Origin: Bacillus sp. DNRA2
GTDB lineage: Bacteria; Bacillota; Bacilli; Bacillales; Cytobacillaceae
Assembly (NCBI RefSeq): GCF_012843265.1
Contig: NZ_JABAIT010000008.1
Location: 1 to 64,000, forward strand
Direction: 5' to 3'
Length of the DNA stretch: 64,000 nt
The notes below the pieces were generated by a model. That model was not told the origin of the DNA, did not search any database, and saw only the letters and a list, made by a program, of their open reading frames with translations. Position numbers and translations under genes: made by a program. Of the stretch, positions 45,026 through 53,557 are shown one piece after another (positions within the stretch are counted from its first letter, which is position 1; every line of letters starts with the position of its first letter).

Positions 45026-45058
45026 AGCCCGCAACGCAAACGCAGTGCGGGCTATATT
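45026..45058 (+). terminator. Rho-independent terminator
   Basis: AGCCCGCA and TGCGGGCT, 12-nt loop, then ATATTTTTAG. Confidence 0.8.
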
Positions 45059-45149
45059 TTTAGCATGAATTGGATAAAACAAGCATAAAGATAGATGATT
45101 ATTGGTTGTTAGGTTAAAATTTAATCAAATATGTTTAAAGGAGGAGACT

Positions 45150-46937
45150 ATGAAAACCTATAACTCAAGAACAGAAGTACCTATCGAAGAAACTTGGAAC
45201 TTAGCTGATTTATATACAGACATTGATAAATGGGAGAAAGACTTTACTAAAGTTGAAAATATTATTCCGGAATTGAAGAAATTTGATGGGGCGATTCATG
45301 ATGGCAAAAGTCTGTATCAATACCTGAAGCAATCAGAGCAACTCTCCTACACATTTAATCATCTATACGCTTATTGCATGCTTAAAGCTGATGAAGATAC
45401 ACGAGATACTTCTTCACAAAGTCTCCTCGACCGAATGAAGGGATTAAGTGTAAAGTTCAGTGGAGCAACCTCTTTCTTCATGCCATTTTTATTAAGCCTG
45501 GATGAGGACACGTTAAAAGGTTATATCGCGGAAGAAAAAGGACTTGATTATTTTGCAGAGGATTTGTTTGATTCATTTCGTTATAAACACCATGTATTAA
45601 CGAGTGAGCAAGAGGCGGTACTTTCACAGCTAGGCGAAGCTCTATCTGCACCTGCGACAACATTTGGGATGATTAATAATGCAGATATTAAATTTGGCGA
45701 AGTAACAGGTGAGAATGATGAAAAGATTGAACTAACAAGGGGATTGTATTCTAAATTAATTGAGGATGAAGATCGAAGCAAGCGAATGGAGGCGTACAAA
45801 GCCTATTACAAACCCTATATTGCTGCGAAAAACACAATTGCTTCGACATTGTCCGCTGCAATTAAAAATAATGTAACATTAGCACGGCTTAGAAATTATC
45901 CTTCTGCCTTAGAAAAAGCATTATTTGGAGACAAGGTTCCAAAAGAAGTATATGAAAACCTCATAAAGGCCACGAAGGAAAATATTACTCCACTACATCA
46001 TTATACAAGCATTCGTAAGGCGAAGCTTGGGCAAGATGACTTGCGTCAGTATGACATGAGCGTGCCGCTTGTAAAGGGAGTAAAAAAAGAGATTTCATAT
46101 GATGAGGCATACGAATTAATGTTAAAAGGCTTAGCTCCGCTGGGCGAAGATTATGTTGAAGCATTAAAAGAGTTCAGAGCATCCCGCTATATTGATGTTA
46201 GAGAAACTCCTGGAAAACGATCAGGAGCCTATAATCTTGGAGTTTATGGTGTTCATCCATTTATCCTCTTAAATCACCAAGATGATTTGGATAGTCTATT
46301 TACCTTAGTTCACGAGTGCGGCCATGGAGTACATAGTAAGCTTAGTTCACAACACCAGCCGCAAATTACAGCACGTTATAGTATTTTTGTCGCTGAGGTT
46401 GCTTCTACAGTAAATGAGGTCCTCATGATGAATTATTTAATTGCGCATGAACAAAACGAGGAACTCAAGAAGTATTTATTAAACCATTTTATTGATAAGT
46501 TTAAGGGGACATTTTTCACTCAAGTAATGTTTGCTGAGTTCGAGAAGATCACTCATGAATTAGCTGAACAAGGGAAGCCCCTAAATGTTGAGATATTTAA
46601 CGATATATATGAAACTCTCTTTAGGGAGTACAATGGACCTGAAGTCGTTTTCGATGAGGAAGTCAAATATGGCTGGTCGAGGATTCCGCATTTCTATCGA
46701 CCATTCTATGTTTATAAATATGCGACAGGTTTTGCATCAGCTATCGATTTGGCAACAAAGATTTTTGAGGGAGATAAGCAAACTCTCTCAGCTTACTTAG
46801 AGTTTTTAAAAAGCGGTAGTAGTGATTATCCGTTAGAGTTATTGAAAAAAACAGGTGTGGATTTAACCACACCTATGCCAATTGAAAACACTCTCATTCG
46901 ATTTAAACAATTAATCGAGGAGTTTTCACAAGTATAA
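45150..46937 (+). CDS. pepF: Oligoendopeptidase F
   Basis: A cytoplasmic M3-family zinc metallopeptidase cutting short peptides of about 7-17 residues. The zinc motif is HECGH (His388, Glu389, His392) with the downstream Glu in FVAEVASTVNE. An N-terminal helical oligopeptidase domain (PEVETWNLADLY-like start) precedes it. The length of 595 residues is normal. The start ATG at 45150 has AAAGGAGG upstream; the frame extends further without a ribosome site. It is a single gene. Confidence 0.95.
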   Translation: MKTYNSRTEVPIEETWNLADLYTDIDKWEKDFTKVENIIPELKKFDGAIHDGKSLYQYLKQSEQLSYTFNHLYAYCMLKADEDTRDTSSQSLLDRMKGLSVKFSGATSFFMPFLLSLDEDTLKGYIAEEKGLDYFAEDLFDSFRYKHHVLTSEQEAVLSQLGEALSAPATTFGMINNADIKFGEVTGENDEKIELTRGLYSKLIEDEDRSKRMEAYKAYYKPYIAAKNTIASTLSAAIKNNVTLARLRNYPSALEKALFGDKVPKEVYENLIKATKENITPLHHYTSIRKAKLGQDDLRQYDMSVPLVKGVKKEISYDEAYELMLKGLAPLGEDYVEALKEFRASRYIDVRETPGKRSGAYNLGVYGVHPFILLNHQDDLDSLFTLVHECGHGVHSKLSSQHQPQITARYSIFVAEVASTVNEVLMMNYLIAHEQNEELKKYLLNHFIDKFKGTFFTQVMFAEFEKITHELAEQGKPLNVEIFNDIYETLFREYNGPEVVFDEEVKYGWSRIPHFYRPFYVYKYATGFASAIDLATKIFEGDKQTLSAYLEFLKSGSSDYPLELLKKTGVDLTTPMPIENTLIRFKQLIEEFSQV

Positions 46938-46939
46938 AA

Positions 46940-46966
46940 AACCAGGCGAATCAGCCTGGTTTTTTC
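46940..46966. terminator. Rho-independent terminator of pepF, bidirectional
   Basis: AACCAGGC-GAATCA-GCCTGGTT, then six T; A5 on the other side also serves the small membrane gene that ends at 46978. Confidence 0.9.
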
Positions 46967-46977
46967 TTCGTACTGTA

Positions 46978-47091
46978 TTATTTTGTTGTTTGATAAACTT
47001 TAATATTGAGGAAAATAGTCCATAATACACCTGTAGCGAAAACAATCGCACCAGTTAAGCTATTCGGAGAAAACAATTGTAATAAATCCAT
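46978..47091 (-). CDS. 37-residue single-pass membrane protein
   Basis: A small gene too short for ordinary gene calling. ATG at 47091 with GATGGTGA 6 nt upstream, stop TAA at 46978. The product starts MDLLQLFSPNSL and continues with one clear hydrophobic helix (LTGAIVFATGVLWTIFL) and a short polar, Lys-containing tail, so an N-out/C-in single-pass protein is likely. It is divergent from a MarR regulator, with two operator-like palindromes in the shared promoter region, and ends at a terminator. No family is recognised; regulated toxin-like or transporter-regulating peptides have such features, but the role is unknown. Confidence 0.6.
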   Translation of the reverse strand: MDLLQLFSPNSLTGAIVFATGVLWTIFLNIKVYQTTK

Positions 47092-47153
47092 TACGATTCA
47101 CCATCCTATTTTAGTTATGAAGTAGTATATAAATTCACAGTATGGACATACTT

Positions 47154-47205
47154 TATATCGCATTAAGATATATTCTTTGTTAATATTATATCGCAACAAG
47201 ATATA
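47154..47205. promoter_or_regulatory. Twin MarR-type operators
   Basis: TATATCGCATTAAGATATA (47154-47172) and TATATCGCAACAAGATATA (47187-47205) are two 19-bp copies differing at only two central positions. Each is a TATATC-N7-GATATA palindrome and their centres are 33 bp (three turns) apart. They lie between the marR start and the divergent 37-residue gene; the second overlaps a promoter-like TTGTTA/TATAAA. Autoregulation and control of the small gene are predicted. Confidence 0.75.
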
Positions 47206-47239
47206 AATATCAATACTAATACGAAAGTAGGGAAATCGG

Positions 47240-47629
47240 TTGGCTTCGATTTTAACGAAAGAAGTATACGAATATCTTGCCGAGTTTCGCTATCAATTGC
47301 GGAAATTCCAAAAATTTAGTGAATCTGCTGCTCGCGACCTTGGCCTAACACCGCAGCAACATCAATTAATTCTCGCAATAAAAGGTTATCCGGGTAGAGA
47401 ATATGTTACGGCTAGTGAATTGGCTGAACGGCTTCAAATTACCCATCATGCTTGTGTAGGGTTGATTGATCGTTGTGAAACTGTTGGGTTAGTAACGCGA
47501 AGCAAAAACCCTGATGATGGCAGAAGCATATTAATTGAAGTGACTCCTCAGGGTATTCAATTGCTCGAAAAACTTTCAGAGATTCACCTAGAGGAAATAA
47601 AACGGATAGGTTTGTTTAGAAAACAGTAG
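47240..47629 (+). CDS. MarR-family transcription regulator
   Basis: A 129-residue winged-helix repressor. The DNA-binding core is visible as TASELAERLQITHHACVGLI (recognition helix) followed by the wing PDDGRSILIEVT; flanking helices form the dimer. The TTG start has AGTAGGG upstream. The upstream interval holds twin palindromes that it probably binds. It is divergent from the 37-residue membrane protein, its likely target. The ligand is unknown. Confidence 0.88.
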   Translation: MASILTKEVYEYLAEFRYQLRKFQKFSESAARDLGLTPQQHQLILAIKGYPGREYVTASELAERLQITHHACVGLIDRCETVGLVTRSKNPDDGRSILIEVTPQGIQLLEKLSEIHLEEIKRIGLFRKQ

Positions 47630-47659
47630 TGGTCAAAATATATATCTTCAAAGACAAAA

Positions 47660-47691
47660 ATGAGTGCTGTTCATGTGAACAGCACTCATTA
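47660..47691. terminator. Bidirectional terminator
   Basis: ATGAGTGCTGTTCA and TGAACAGCACTCAT form a 14-bp perfect stem with a 2-nt centre, between the converging marR and peptide transporter genes. Confidence 0.8.
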
Positions 47692-47703
47692 ACTTTATAT
47701 TAT

Positions 47704-49230
47704 TTATTTTACACCCTTCATAAACTCTTGAATTTTTGGAGCAAGAACGAAGAGGATAATACCTAATACGATAGAGGCACCACCGATTGTACCGAAATAC
47801 GCTGTTTCGGTTTCGGGAGAGTAAAACTTTACTAATTGAGCATTAAGTGCTTGTGCTGCTGCACTTGCTAAGAACCATAAACTCATAATTTGTGCTGAGA
47901 AGGCAGCAGGTGCTAGTTTCGATGTTGCAGATAAACCTACAGGTGATAAAAGCAATTCACCAAAGACACAAACTAATATACTTAATACAAGCCATAAAGG
48001 GTTTACCAATGAATCAGTTCCACCAATGGCTGCTGGTAAAAGAATAACAATAAATGATATTCCAGCTAAGAGTAAAGATAAAGCAAATTTTTGCGGCACC
48101 GTTGGTTGGCGTTTCCCTAATTTTACCCACATCCAAGCAAAAAGTGGCGCAAACGTAATAATAAATAATGGATTTAATGATTGGAACCAAGCTGGTGAAA
48201 TCTCAAGACCAGCAAAGTTTAATTGCGTACGATTATCTGCGTAGGTGGCAAGAATGGTTGATCCTTGCTCCTGGATTGCCCAGAACATGACTGCTGCAAT
48301 AAATAATGGAATGTATGCAAGTAAACGAGAACGCTCGACTGCAGTTGTTTTGGGGCTGCGATACATCACAATAAAATAAGAAGTTGGAATAATGATACCA
48401 AGAATTGTAACTAGATTAATGACACTTGTAAATGTAAGAATGCCCATTGGAATCAACACTGCACACAATATTGCGACAATTGCAACTCCAATACCCATCA
48501 TTGTGAAGACTTTCGTCTTTTCTGTTGGTGAAAGCGGATTTGGAATATTTGTACCTGCTAAACCTAAGTTTTTCTTTTTTGATAATACAAACATTACTAA
48601 ACCTAAGAACATTCCAACTGCAGCTACACCAAAACCTAAATGGAAACTTTGCTTCATTAGTGAACCAACGATAAGCGGAGACAAGAAAGCTCCCATATTG
48701 ATACCCATATAGAAGATGGTGAAACCTGCATCGCGTCGCTCATCTGATTCGCTGTACATTTCTCCAACAATCGTTGATACGTTCGGTTTTAATAAACCAG
48801 TACCTAAGACGATTAGAACCATGGAAATAATGAACATGGTAAAGCTACCAGGTATAGCAAGAGCAATATGCCCGGACATGATTAAGATTCCACCGTAAAA
48901 TACTGCTTTTGAGGGGCCAAAGATACGGTCTGCAAACCAACCGCCAATAATACCACTCATATAGACGAGGGAACCATAAATTGAAGTGATGGATAACGCG
49001 AGGGATTGATCTATTCCTAAACCACCCTTTGATACCTCGTAATACAAATAAAACACTAGGATCGCTTTCATTCCATAATAGGAGAAACGTTCCCAAAATT
49101 CTGTGAAGAAAAGTGTGAAGAGTCCTTTAGGATGCCCTACGAAACCAGTTTGTGGCACACTGTCAACAATGCGCTGGCGCTCGCTAATTGGGGCACTATC
49201 CACAATTTTCTGTCTTTTTGCAACTGACAT
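47704..49230 (-). CDS. dtpT: Di-/tripeptide:proton symporter (POT family)
   Basis: Imports di- and tripeptides with protons. It is a 508-residue protein with about 14 helices. The POT signature EFWERFSYYGM in helix 1 (the ExxERF motif for proton coupling) and the second signature FYMGINMGAFLSPLI are both present. An unusual N-terminal 30 residues repeat RQKIVDSAP/RQRIVDSVP. The ATG has AAGGAGG upstream. It is a single gene converging on marR. Confidence 0.93.
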   Translation of the reverse strand: MSVAKRQKIVDSAPISERQRIVDSVPQTGFVGHPKGLFTLFFTEFWERFSYYGMKAILVFYLYYEVSKGGLGIDQSLALSITSIYGSLVYMSGIIGGWFADRIFGPSKAVFYGGILIMSGHIALAIPGSFTMFIISMVLIVLGTGLLKPNVSTIVGEMYSESDERRDAGFTIFYMGINMGAFLSPLIVGSLMKQSFHLGFGVAAVGMFLGLVMFVLSKKKNLGLAGTNIPNPLSPTEKTKVFTMMGIGVAIVAILCAVLIPMGILTFTSVINLVTILGIIIPTSYFIVMYRSPKTTAVERSRLLAYIPLFIAAVMFWAIQEQGSTILATYADNRTQLNFAGLEISPAWFQSLNPLFIITFAPLFAWMWVKLGKRQPTVPQKFALSLLLAGISFIVILLPAAIGGTDSLVNPLWLVLSILVCVFGELLLSPVGLSATSKLAPAAFSAQIMSLWFLASAAAQALNAQLVKFYSPETETAYFGTIGGASIVLGIILFVLAPKIQEFMKGVK

Positions 49231-49474
49231 GTTTCAACCTCCTTGTTATTTTAATATAATACTTTCAATAGTTTGTTATTGTCAAAATAAATATTTGTAA
49301 TACGTTATCTGATAATGTATAAATGCTTTAATGCCAATGTTTTAGAGTGGGTATCATGAAAAAGAAAGTTTTTTCAAAAGAATATTGTTATTTCGATATA
49401 ATAAAAATTTCAAATAATTATGTTGATAATAAGCCGTTTGGGACTTATTTTGAAAGATTTGATATAATACAATA

Positions 49475-49488
49475 AGAACATACATTCT
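49475..49488. promoter_or_regulatory. Candidate LexA (DinR) box
   Basis: AGAACATACATTCT matches the Bacillus SOS box CGAACN4GTTCG in its GAAC and TTC halves (one core mismatch). It lies 7 bp after a TATAAT (49463) upstream of the helicase gene, where a repressor would block initiation. Confidence 0.4.
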
Positions 49489-49516
49489 TATTGTTGATAT
49501 AAAGGCTGGTGAGGTT

Positions 49517-51799
49517 TTGGCGTTAGAGGTTCAATTATCAGTTAGGGCTTTGGTGGAGTATGTGTATTCCAGTGGTAACATTGATGTGCGTTTTCGCTCA
49601 CAAGGGTCGAGGGTAGACGGGACGAGGTTGCACCAAAAAATCCAAAAAACATACCAGGAAGGGGATCAAAAGGAGGTTTACTTGTCGATGAAGCTTCCTT
49701 TTGATGATCTTTGGTTCTTAATCGATGGCAGATGTGATGGACTATTAGCAGAGTCAGATGGTTATTGCGTGGATGAGATTAAATCGTTTTCACAGCCACT
49801 CAGAGATTTGGAACCAAATGGATATCCAGTTCATTGGGCGCAGGTCAAATTATATGCTTATATGATTTGCGCAGAACGTAAGATAACTGATGTTTATGTA
49901 CAATTGACTTATATACATGTCGATACAGAAGAAACACGGAGATTGCGTCTGCGTTATTCATTCGCTAATCTTGAGGATTTTGTGTTTGAATTGTTAAGTG
50001 CATATGCTCCATATGCGCGCTTACAGCAGGAGCATATAATAAACAGAAATAAGAGTATCAAGCAACTGGCATTCCCATTTGAAAAGTATCGGACAGGTCA
50101 GCGGAAACTAGCCGGTGCAGTTTATAAGACGATTTTAGATGAGAAAAATTTGTTTGCGAAAGCACCAACAGGAATTGGTAAAACGATGTCAACCTTATTT
50201 CCTGCTGTCAAAGCAATCGGTGAAGGTCTATGCAATCGAATTTTTTATTTGACCGCAAAAACCATTACGAGAACCACAGCCGAGGAAGCCATGGTACAGA
50301 TGCGTGGACAGAGTCTTCAGATAAAACATGTGACGATTACAGCGAAGGATAAGATTTGTTTCAAAGAGAGCACAAAATGCCAGGCTGATGCATGTGAATT
50401 TGCAAAGGGCTATTATGATCGAGTAAATGAGGCTGTACTTGATATCTATTCAAATGAAATGAGCATGACCAGAGAAGTCATTGAAATCTATGCGCGTAAA
50501 TTTCAAATTTGCCCATTCGAATTTTCGCTCGATTTGGCCTATACAGTTGATGTAATCGTGTGTGACTATAATTATATTTTTGACCCACGAGTATCTTTAA
50601 AACGTCTTATGGAAGAACAAAAGAATACAACGGTTTTGCTCGTGGATGAAGCACATAATCTTGTGGACCGCGGCAGGGATATGTTTTCTGGAGCACTTGA
50701 CAAAGCCCCATTTTTAGAAATAAAGAAACAGTTCAAGAATCATGATCAAAATCTGTATCAAGTGAGTTCACAAATCAACTCATTGTTCCTTTCAGTGAAA
50801 AAGACTAATCCTCATCATGCTGATTTTACAATCACTACATTGCCAGACGGTATGACTCAGCTTTTGGAACAATTTATTGGAACTGTAGAGACAATCTTGT
50901 TAAATGAGAGCCATGCCGAGTCAAATCTTCTCGAAACGTATTTTGAGGTTCAAAGGTTTTTAAGGATTTCGGAACTTCTCGATGATCACTATATTATTTA
51001 TGGAGAAACAATAGGAACGAATGTAAGGATTAAATTATTTTGTATCGATCCATCCCAATTGTTAAAGAAACAGGGTAAGGGCTACCGATCAAAAGTTTTC
51101 TTTTCGGCTACACTATCACCCATCTCCTATTATATTGATATTTTAGGTGGAACTTCGGAGGATTTTCACCTTTTGATTTCATCTCCCTTTAAACAGGAAC
51201 AACTTGATGTGTTTATTAACCCATTATCAACTAGGTATAAGGATCGGGAGCGTTCGTTAGCAAAAATTGTCACGATGACACAATCGTTAATTCTGAGTCG
51301 ACCAGGTAAATATTTAATTTTTTTCCCTTCATATCAATATTTGTTAGCTGTCTATGATGAATATAAAAAATATGACCAAACTACAAAGACTATTGTTCAA
51401 AATCAAGGAATGTCAGAAGCCGAACGAGAGAACTTTTTAAATACATTTACAGACGAGCCTAATGAAAGTTTACTCGGGTTCGCTGTTTTAGGCGGGATTT
51501 TTTCCGAGGGAGTCGATTTGGTTGGAAATCGCCTAAATGGTGTTATCGTCATCGGGATCGGTTTGCCACAGGTTTGCTATGAACGAAACTTAATGAAGGA
51601 ACATTTTTCCGAAAAAAATAAAAATGGTTACGATTATGCGTATGTATATCCTGGAATGAATAAAGTTCTGCAGGCAGGCGGAAGATTAATTCGTTCCGAA
51701 TTTGATAATGGGACAATTGTTTTGGTTGATGATCGTTTTTTATCAGAGCCCTATCATTCGCTATTGCCAATAGAGTGGGGTCACTACACGATCATATAA
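49517..51799 (+). CDS. PD-(D/E)XK nuclease-like domain fused to XPD/DinG-type Fe-S DNA helicase
   Basis: A predicted DNA-repair enzyme of 760 residues. Residues about 1-150 look like a RecB-family PD-(D/E)XK nuclease: Asp70/Asp74 (LIDGRCDG) and the Glu87-x-Lys89 pair (DEIKS), with a later QVKLYAY helix. The rest is a superfamily 2 Rad3/XPD helicase: Walker A TGIGKT, DEAH (VDEAHNL), four cysteines between them (KIC, TKC, DAC, QIC) for a 4Fe-4S cluster, and C-terminal motif VI QAGGRLIRSE. It would unwind 5'-3' and may cut DNA. TTG start after GGTGAGG. A LexA-like box upstream suggests DNA-damage induction. The physiological role of such fusions is poorly known. Confidence 0.85.
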   Translation: MALEVQLSVRALVEYVYSSGNIDVRFRSQGSRVDGTRLHQKIQKTYQEGDQKEVYLSMKLPFDDLWFLIDGRCDGLLAESDGYCVDEIKSFSQPLRDLEPNGYPVHWAQVKLYAYMICAERKITDVYVQLTYIHVDTEETRRLRLRYSFANLEDFVFELLSAYAPYARLQQEHIINRNKSIKQLAFPFEKYRTGQRKLAGAVYKTILDEKNLFAKAPTGIGKTMSTLFPAVKAIGEGLCNRIFYLTAKTITRTTAEEAMVQMRGQSLQIKHVTITAKDKICFKESTKCQADACEFAKGYYDRVNEAVLDIYSNEMSMTREVIEIYARKFQICPFEFSLDLAYTVDVIVCDYNYIFDPRVSLKRLMEEQKNTTVLLVDEAHNLVDRGRDMFSGALDKAPFLEIKKQFKNHDQNLYQVSSQINSLFLSVKKTNPHHADFTITTLPDGMTQLLEQFIGTVETILLNESHAESNLLETYFEVQRFLRISELLDDHYIIYGETIGTNVRIKLFCIDPSQLLKKQGKGYRSKVFFSATLSPISYYIDILGGTSEDFHLLISSPFKQEQLDVFINPLSTRYKDRERSLAKIVTMTQSLILSRPGKYLIFFPSYQYLLAVYDEYKKYDQTTKTIVQNQGMSEAERENFLNTFTDEPNESLLGFAVLGGIFSEGVDLVGNRLNGVIVIGIGLPQVCYERNLMKEHFSEKNKNGYDYAYVYPGMNKVLQAGGRLIRSEFDNGTIVLVDDRFLSEPYHSLLPIEWGHYTII

Positions 51800-51800
51800 A

Positions 51801-51850
51801 ACAAGCTGTATGAATCCATTATGATGGAGGACATACAGCTTGTTTTTTTG
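51801..51850 (+). terminator. Long rho-independent terminator
   Basis: ACAAGCTGTATG and CATACAGCTTGT (12 bp) enclose a second hairpin TCCAT-TATG-ATGGA, followed by seven T. Confidence 0.92.
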
Positions 51851-52058
51851 AAATTGGAAAATATTTCTTATAAAAACTGCATAGGATGGATTAATAAGTA
51901 AATTTTAAGGATTTACCAGAAAAATGTATACATAGATTGTGATTTATATCGTTGGTGGATGACATTTGTCTGTATTATTATTAGTTTTAAATGATTGAAT
52001 ATTTTGTAATATAATGTTATTTTGAAATCGGAACTAGTGAAAAGGAATGGGGGATAAC

Positions 52059-52283
52059 ATGATTCGAATGGCCATAGCGGGGGTAGTTGGTTTCGTTCTG
52101 ATTTTTGTTGAATCAATCATCGTAATGAAACTAAAAGGCTATCAAACCATCGAATTTGGCGGGATTGCCCCGTTCATCAACGTGTGGGCAATGAATTTTT
52201 TTCTCGTCTTTGCGATTGTAACTCAAATTACCAATTGGTATGAAAACAGAGAAGAAACCAGAGCAGAAGAAGAACGTCTTTAA
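52059..52283 (+). CDS. Small two-helix membrane protein
   Basis: An unrecognised 74-residue membrane protein: two helices (residues about 2-22 and 36-60) and a charged C-terminal tail ending EEERL. The start is placed at ATG 52059, preceded by GGGGGAT; the ATG at 52047 lies inside that site. It stands alone with a terminator after it. Confidence 0.65.
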   Translation: MIRMAIAGVVGFVLIFVESIIVMKLKGYQTIEFGGIAPFINVWAMNFFLVFAIVTQITNWYENREETRAEEERL

Positions 52284-52326
52284 CTGACGTGCCAATTTAA
52301 CTTGTCCTTTATGTTTCTATGATATC

Positions 52327-52360
52327 ACCACATTCTATGACTAAGGAGAATGTGGTTTTC
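52327..52360 (+). terminator. Rho-independent terminator
   Basis: ACCACATTCT and AGAATGTGGT, then TTTTCTTTT. Confidence 0.85.
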
Positions 52361-52418
52361 TTTTGTGCAAATTTTGGATTAATTAACCAAATTTTCTGTA
52401 TTTTTAGAATAAATATGT

Positions 52419-52424
52419 TATAAT
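52419..52424 (+). promoter_or_regulatory. -10 element of the thioesterase gene
   Basis: TATAAT 24 bp before the GTG start, in TATGTTATAATGTAC (extended TG type). Confidence 0.55.
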
Positions 52425-52447
52425 GTACAACAAAGGAGTGATTTTTA

Positions 52448-52939
52448 GTGGCAGAAACTGTAGAAAAAGTAGTGAATGCAATTCAAGATGAGTATCCAGA
52501 TGATTTCGCATGGTGTTATGGCTGTGGTCGTTTAAACGAACACGGACATCAATTAAGAACAGGTTGGCAGGGCGAACAAACAGTCACAATCTATGAACCT
52601 AAACCAGAGCATACAGCACTTCCAGGTTTTGTGTATGGTGGTGTCGTGGCTTCATTAATTGACTGTCATGGGACAGGTTCTGCAGCATTGACATTACATA
52701 GAAAAAATGGTCATGAGGTCGGCGACGGAGCTGAACCGCCTCGATTTGTAACCGCTTCCTTGAAGGTTGATTTTCTGCAACCGACACCTCAAAATGTTCC
52801 TTTAAAAGCGGTTGGGACTGTCCATGAAATTCATCCAAAAAAATTCAAGGTGGAAGCAGAAGTGTATGCAAACGAAGCATTATGTGCTCGTGGCGAAGTG
52901 ATCGCTGTCGTTATGCCAAGCACATTCTTGAAGAAGTAA
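52448..52939 (+). CDS. PaaI/YbgC-type hotdog thioesterase
   Basis: A 163-residue protein with a hotdog fold of the PaaI acyl-CoA thioesterase group. The conserved FVYGGVVASLIDCHGTGSAA helix contains the family's catalytic region (G-G-x-x-A-x-x-x-D). A Cys-rich N-terminal WCYGCGRLNEHG motif, common in these single-domain members, precedes it. It likely hydrolyses an acyl-CoA, substrate unknown. The GTG start has AAGGAGTG upstream. Confidence 0.85.
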   Translation: MAETVEKVVNAIQDEYPDDFAWCYGCGRLNEHGHQLRTGWQGEQTVTIYEPKPEHTALPGFVYGGVVASLIDCHGTGSAALTLHRKNGHEVGDGAEPPRFVTASLKVDFLQPTPQNVPLKAVGTVHEIHPKKFKVEAEVYANEALCARGEVIAVVMPSTFLKK

Positions 52940-52972
52940 TTGATTTAAGTAATCTATTTATGAAAAATAATC

Positions 52973-53004
52973 AGGGTGTCTCAAATTTTGAGACCCTTTT
53001 TATT
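52973..53004 (+). terminator. Rho-independent terminator
   Basis: AGGG-TG-TCTCAAA with TTTGAGACCCT (2-nt bulge), running into a T-run. Confidence 0.8.
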
Positions 53005-53164
53005 TTTTGCAGCAGTTGCGGTAGGGTTACAAAAAATATTAGATAATTTTTCGACAGAAACACTATTTTACGATTTTAGGAGTATACTGAAATTGAGGGA
53101 TGCTATTAAATTTTGTCGCACTTTTTGTAACCCTCATAAAGCGTAATATCGTGGAGGGAGTCAT

Positions 53165-53428
53165 ATGGAATTCTTCTTGTTAGGCTTTAACTGGGGGGAT
53201 TGGGGACTCTTATTTATCGGAGTTGTTGTGTGGGGTCTTGTTATTGCATCTGGACTTTTGTTATTATGGGGAATTTGGAAAAAGTCTTGGAAAGCCTTAG
53301 TCATAAGTGGTTTGGCGTTCCTAGTACCAGCAATTATTCTGTTTACACAGCCCGGATTTACTAGATTATTTATCCTGATACCGTTACTCGTTTTCATTCT
53401 AGCTTACTTTTTTAAAAAGAAGCATTAA
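53165..53428 (+). CDS. Small three-helix membrane protein
   Basis: An unrecognised 87-residue membrane protein with three helices (residues about 13-40, 44-60 and 65-83) and a KKKH tail inside. Many Trp and Gly residues in the first helix. ATG with GGAGGGAG upstream. A single gene between the thioesterase and recQ. Confidence 0.65.
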   Translation: MEFFLLGFNWGDWGLLFIGVVVWGLVIASGLLLLWGIWKKSWKALVISGLAFLVPAIILFTQPGFTRLFILIPLLVFILAYFFKKKH

Positions 53429-53557
53429 CCATTTTTAAAATTGGGATGACTTAGTTGGTGTAAACTGATATAAGTCATCCTTTATATTTTTCTTATACAT
53501 AATCATGTATAATACTCATATGATACATGTCTTTAAATGGTAAGGAGGGAATGTCGT

